DNA of 64,000 nucleotides, from positions 434,001-498,000 of the forward strand of contig NZ_CP116005.1 of the NCBI RefSeq assembly GCF_027941835.1, read 5' to 3'. Each line of letters begins with the position of its first letter. Positions within the stretch are counted from its first letter, which is position 1. Made by a program: the position numbers and the translations under genes. The notes beneath the pieces were generated by a model. That model saw only the letters and a program-made list of their open reading frames with translations. It searched no databases and was not told where the DNA came from. Below, one piece after another: positions 61,614 to 64,000 of the stretch. This stretch comes from Sphingosinicella microcystinivorans (GTDB taxonomy: Bacteria > Pseudomonadota > Alphaproteobacteria > Sphingomonadales > Sphingomonadaceae).

Positions 61614-62720
61614 ATGACATCGTCCGGCACGGTCATGGTGATCATCGGCACGCGGCCCGAGGCGATCAAGCTCGCCCCGCTCGTGCTGGCGTTGCGCGCG
61701 CTGGAACTCCCGACGCGCGTGTGCCTGACCGGACAGCACCCCGAGATGGCGGCGGAGGCGCTGGACCCGTTCGGAATCGCGGCCGACGCGAATCTCGCCC
61801 TCATGCGGCCGGGGCAATCGCTGAGCGAACTCACGGAGCGCGCGGTCGGCGCCCTCGCCCTGCTGCTGGCGCGCGAGCGGCCGGCGTGGGTGGTCGTGCA
61901 GGGCGACACGACCTCGGCGCTCGCCGGCGCCATCGCGGCGCGGCAGGCGGGAATCCCGGTCGCGCATGTCGAGGCCGGGCTGCGCAGCTTCGACCTCAGC
62001 CAGCCCTATCCGGAGGAGATCAACCGCACGCTGATCGCGCGGCTGGCGACGCTGCATTTCGCGCCGACGCCCGGCGCACGCGTCAACCTCCGCGCCGAGG
62101 GCGTGCCGGACGCGGCGATCGCGGTGACGGGCAACACCGTCGTCGATGCGCTGCACCGGACGCTCCGCGACCTGCCCCCGGCGGTGCCCGCCGATCGGCG
62201 GCTCATCCTCGCGACGCTGCACCGACGGGAAAACCGCGAGGCGGCGTTCCCGGAGATCATCGGCGCGCTTGCCGCGATCGCGGCGCGCGGCGACGTCGAG
62301 GTGCTGCTGCCCCGCCACCCCGGCTGCCCGCCCGGCATCTATGCGCCGCTCGAAGCCTGCCCGGCCGCGCGGCTGGTGCCGCCGATGCCCTACCCCGCGT
62401 TCGTCGCCGCGCTCGCCGCCGCGCATCTCGTCGTCACCGATTCGGGCGGCGTGCAGGAGGAAGCCTCCGCGCTCGGCGTGCCGACGCTCGTCGTGCGCGC
62501 CCTCACCGAACGGCCCGAAGTGGTCGAGGCGGGCACGGCGCTGGTCGTCGACACGGCGCGCGGCGGCATCCTCGCCGCCGTGACGCGCCTGCTGGACGAC
62601 GACGAGGCGCACCGCCGCATGGCGAACGCCTCGACGCGCATCGGAGACGGCAAAGCCGCCGAGCGGATCGCCCGGCGGCTGCATGATGAACTCCACGCCG
62701 CGCGGCGCCCGGCTGCCTAG
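61614..62720 (+). CDS. wecB: UDP-N-acetylglucosamine 2-epimerase (non-hydrolysing)
   Basis: The product is 368 aa. It interconverts UDP-GlcNAc and UDP-ManNAc for surface polysaccharides. IIGTRPEAIKLAPL starts it; VVQGDTTSALAGA, HVEAGLRSFD, HRRENRE, and TDSGGVQEEASALGVPTLVVR are family motifs. An 8-G run stands 5 bases before the ATG. No other sugar genes are adjacent, so the pathway is unknown. Confidence 0.92.
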   Translation: MTSSGTVMVIIGTRPEAIKLAPLVLALRALELPTRVCLTGQHPEMAAEALDPFGIAADANLALMRPGQSLSELTERAVGALALLLARERPAWVVVQGDTTSALAGAIAARQAGIPVAHVEAGLRSFDLSQPYPEEINRTLIARLATLHFAPTPGARVNLRAEGVPDAAIAVTGNTVVDALHRTLRDLPPAVPADRRLILATLHRRENREAAFPEIIGALAAIAARGDVEVLLPRHPGCPPGIYAPLEACPAARLVPPMPYPAFVAALAAAHLVVTDSGGVQEEASALGVPTLVVRALTERPEVVEAGTALVVDTARGGILAAVTRLLDDDEAHRRMANASTRIGDGKAAERIARRLHDELHAARRPAA

Positions 62721-62863
62721 GACCGGTCGCCGGTCAGGTCAGGCCGAGGCGAAAACGGCGGTTTTCGAGAACCGGAGCGGAGCGTACTTACAGTACGTGA
62801 GCCAAGGCAAGCGCAGAAAGCCGTCGTTTGCAGTCCGGCATCACCTGACCGGCGACCGGTCCT
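62719..62863. repeat. Composite palindromic repeat between wecB and bfr
   Basis: Outer arms of 21 bases (62719-62739 and 62843-62863) are perfect inverted copies. Inside are CGAAAAC/GTTTTCG (62750-62767) and CGTACT/AGTACG (62783-62797) hairpins in a sequence reading ...GAGCGGAGCGTACTTAC... This layout resembles mobile-looking intergenic repeats of many proteobacteria. It fills the gap between two convergent genes and may end transcription from both sides. Confidence 0.85.
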
Positions 62864-62868
62864 GAGGA

Positions 62869-63348
62869 TCAGTCCTCGGCGGGCTTGGTCTGGAGCTGGA
62901 TATAGTTCTGGATGCCCATCGCCTCGATCAGCGAAAGCTGCGTTTCGAGGAAGTCGACGTGCTCCTCCTCGCTTTCGAGGATGTCCTCGAGGATCTCGCG
63001 GCTGATGTAGTCGCGCACCTTCTCGCAGTGCTGGATGGCATCGCGCAGCGGCGGGATCGCCTCGCGCTCGAGTTCGAGGTCGGCCTTCAGCACCTCCTCG
63101 ACCGACTCGCCGATGCGCAGCCGCCCGAGCAGCTGGAAGTTGGGCAGGCCGTCGAGGAACAGGATGCGCTCGGCGAGCTTGTCGGCGTGCTTCATCTCGT
63201 CGATCGACTCGCCGTACTCATACTTGGCAAGGCGCGTGACGCCCCAGTTGTCGAGCATCCGGTAATGCAGGAAATACTGGTTGATCGCCGTCAGTTCATT
63301 CTTCAGCGCCGCGTTCAGGTGCTTGATAACATCCTTGTCGCCCTTCAT
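62869..63348 (-). CDS. bfr: Bacterioferritin
   Basis: The product is 159 aa. Bfr is a 24-subunit heme-binding iron store. Ferroxidase ligands are seen in NELTAINQYFLHYRM, ESIDEMKHADK (with the heme Met52 equivalent) and SEEEHVDFLE. MKGDKDVIKHLN matches E. coli Bfr start. bfd, which releases its iron, lies 125 bases upstream on the same strand. Confidence 0.97.
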   Translation of the reverse strand: MKGDKDVIKHLNAALKNELTAINQYFLHYRMLDNWGVTRLAKYEYGESIDEMKHADKLAERILFLDGLPNFQLLGRLRIGESVEEVLKADLELEREAIPPLRDAIQHCEKVRDYISREILEDILESEEEHVDFLETQLSLIEAMGIQNYIQLQTKPAED

Positions 63349-63359
63349 GGCGCGACTCC

Positions 63360-63419
63360 TTCATGCTGTTCGTAAGGGAAACTTACAGCATGAATCTCAC
63401 GAAAAAAATCGTGCGTCAA
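63360..63419 (-). promoter_or_regulatory. Candidate bfr promoter and operator dyad
   Basis: On the minus strand TTGACG (63419-63414) and GATTCA (63396-63391) are 17 bases apart. A 10-bp inverted repeat TTCATGCTGT/ACAGCATGAA (63360-63369 and 63385-63394) overlaps the -10 and runs to the ribosome site AAGGAG, so it could bind an iron regulator or fold in the RNA. Confidence 0.5.
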
Positions 63420-63473
63420 CAATGACTTGGGATGATGCGAAGCACTATCATCCGCAACAGGGACGCGGCGTTC

Positions 63474-63638
63474 TCAGGCCGCGCGGCCGCCTTTCAGCAG
63501 GCGCCGGGCATGGGGCAGGCACTGCCCGCACTGCGGGCGGGCGCCGAGGCGCGCGTAGGTTTCCACCGGACACCCCTTCGGGCCAGCAGCGGCGCGGACG
63601 TCGTTTTCTCGCAGGGCATTGCACACGCAAAGGATCAT
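63474..63638 (-). CDS. bfd: Bacterioferritin-associated ferredoxin
   Basis: The product is 54 aa, too short for most gene callers. A 2Fe-2S cluster is bound by C4 and C6 (CVC) and C37 and C40 (CGQC), the Bfd pattern. It starts MILCVCNALREND and ends LKGGRAA. Bfd reduces the iron core of bacterioferritin so iron can leave. It precedes bfr and the two probably share regulation. Confidence 0.93.
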   Translation of the reverse strand: MILCVCNALRENDVRAAAGPKGCPVETYARLGARPQCGQCLPHARRLLKGGRAA

Positions 63639-63665
63639 CGGAACCGGACCATCCCCAAGGGCCTA

Positions 63666-63715
63666 TAATGCGAACGATTAGCAGGTTTGCGAGGCTGCTG
63701 CAAGTCGTTCGCATT
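63666..63715. promoter_or_regulatory. Candidate iron-regulator operator upstream of bfd
   Basis: An 11-bp perfect inverted repeat (63667-63677 and 63705-63715) with core GCGAACGA flanks a possible minus-strand promoter (TTGCAG, 17 bases, TAATCG). The left arm lies in TAATGCGAACGATTA (63666-63680), which has Fur-like outer TAAT/ATTA symmetry. Confidence 0.45.
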
Positions 63716-63754
63716 CGCGTCCGCGCATGAAACGCAACTTTGCCCTTCCCAATC

Positions 63755-63781
63755 GTTAACGAATTGGTAACCTTCGTTAAC
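63755..63781. repeat. 9-bp inverted repeat GTTAACGAA/TTCGTTAAC
   Basis: Perfect 9-base arms with a 9-base loop stand 24 bases upstream of the small membrane-peptide gene. It could be an operator or part of the promoter. The TTAA content recalls CtrA half-sites, but the spacing does not give a full TTAA-N7-TTAA. Confidence 0.55.
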
Positions 63782-63804
63782 AGCAAGCCGTTGGGAGTAA
63801 GGCC

Positions 63805-63945
63805 GTGGCCCCCGAACAAGAGTATATGCAAGAGTATGTGCGGGTTCGCGCGCGCGTTTCACGGGCAACGCTGATCAACGACCTGCGCTTTTTCCTGACC
63901 GCCTACGTCGCCGGAACGGCCTTCGCGCTGGCTTATCTTTTCTAG
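63805..63945 (+). CDS. Small membrane peptide, unknown function
   Basis: The product is 46 aa from a GTG with GGGAG 8-12 bases upstream. A charged N-terminal half (PEQEYMQEYVRVRARVSR) precedes one predicted membrane helix (FFLTAYVAGTAFALAYLF) at the C-terminus. I recognise no family. Its placement after a palindrome and good ribosome site makes it a plausible gene; an ATG at 63826 would give a 39-aa form. Confidence 0.5.
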   Translation: MAPEQEYMQEYVRVRARVSRATLINDLRFFLTAYVAGTAFALAYLF

Positions 63946-63954
63946 CGCGCCACT

Positions 63955-64000
63955 CTAGCACGCCACCGCGCCCATGCGCTGCATGAGCGGCAGGAAATCG
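63955..64000 (-). CDS. 3' end of an unidentified gene
   Basis: The last 14 codons (DFLPLMQRMGAVAC) end at a TAG at 63957-63955 on the minus strand, opposing the small peptide gene. The rest lies beyond the window, so no family can be given. Confidence 0.25.
   Translation of the reverse strand, partial: DFLPLMQRMGAVAC

Noticed and set aside
63755-63781. CtrA binding site
   Set aside because: One TTAA half is present, but the second at 7-base spacing reads GTAA. The inverted repeat describes the sequence better.

Overview
This window is GC-rich, gene-dense alphaproteobacterial chromosome, most likely from the order Sphingomonadales. Four things point there: the TonB-dependent receptor style, many GTG and TTG starts, blocks such as DUF484-xerC, fsa/priA, argH-lptM-lysA-TIGR02302 and cmk-rpsA-ihfB-lapA-pyrF-trpFBA-accD-folC, and dispersed palindromic repeats. 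I saw no phage, insertion sequence, CRISPR array, tRNA or rRNA.

Layout. 1-6626 (minus): a phosphorus-acquisition-like operon with a TonB receptor, a PhoD phosphatase, a membrane protein and a second PhoD cut by the window edge. A PHO-box-like site lies upstream. 7081-9382: a GDYXXLXY/DUF2157 membrane pair and a glutathione transferase. 9407-15805: heat-shock genes dnaK-dnaJ and hrcA-grpE-lipocalin, each behind an RpoH-type promoter, with a PCuAC copper chaperone and a vgr-related HExxH protein between them. 15875-22493: rph-rdgB-hemW, a LpoA-like lipoprotein, rsmI-yraN, gshB-dedA. 22499-27803: xerC-DUF484, fsa, priA, msrB and a small lipoprotein. 28030-32910: the F1 ATP synthase operon atpHAGDC. 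33052-41905: a DUF6265-like protein, an alpha/beta hydrolase, galU, TIGR02302, lysA-lptM-argH, a TlpA fusion lipoprotein and a broken glutathione transferase. 41902-45123: the rpmH/rnpA-yidD-yidC-engB operon. 45142-52621: a PGPGW protein, comM, a dicarboxylate/amino-acid symporter, a Rieske oxygenase, an AmpG-like permease and a secreted metallopeptidase with repeats. 52599-61558 (minus): cmk, rpsA, ihfB, lapA, pyrF, trpF, trpB, trpA, accD, folC. 61614-64000: wecB, bacterioferritin, its ferredoxin bfd (54 aa), a 46-aa membrane peptide gene and the last codons of another gene.

How the genes work together. Most of the window is housekeeping: protein folding, RNA maturation, ATP synthesis, membrane insertion, and tryptophan, lysine, arginine and pyrimidine synthesis. 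Many genes are coupled through 4-base ATGA, GTGA or TTGA overlaps. The accessory features that stand out are the receptor-phosphatase operon, the fused TlpA lipoprotein and the iron-storage pair.

The most unusual signal is rnpA. Its reading frame has no ordinary start codon downstream of an ATG lying 7 bases before rpmH. It therefore appears to be translated through the whole of rpmH in another frame, an arrangement known from Thermus. A terminator-like hairpin sits in the leader of the same operon.
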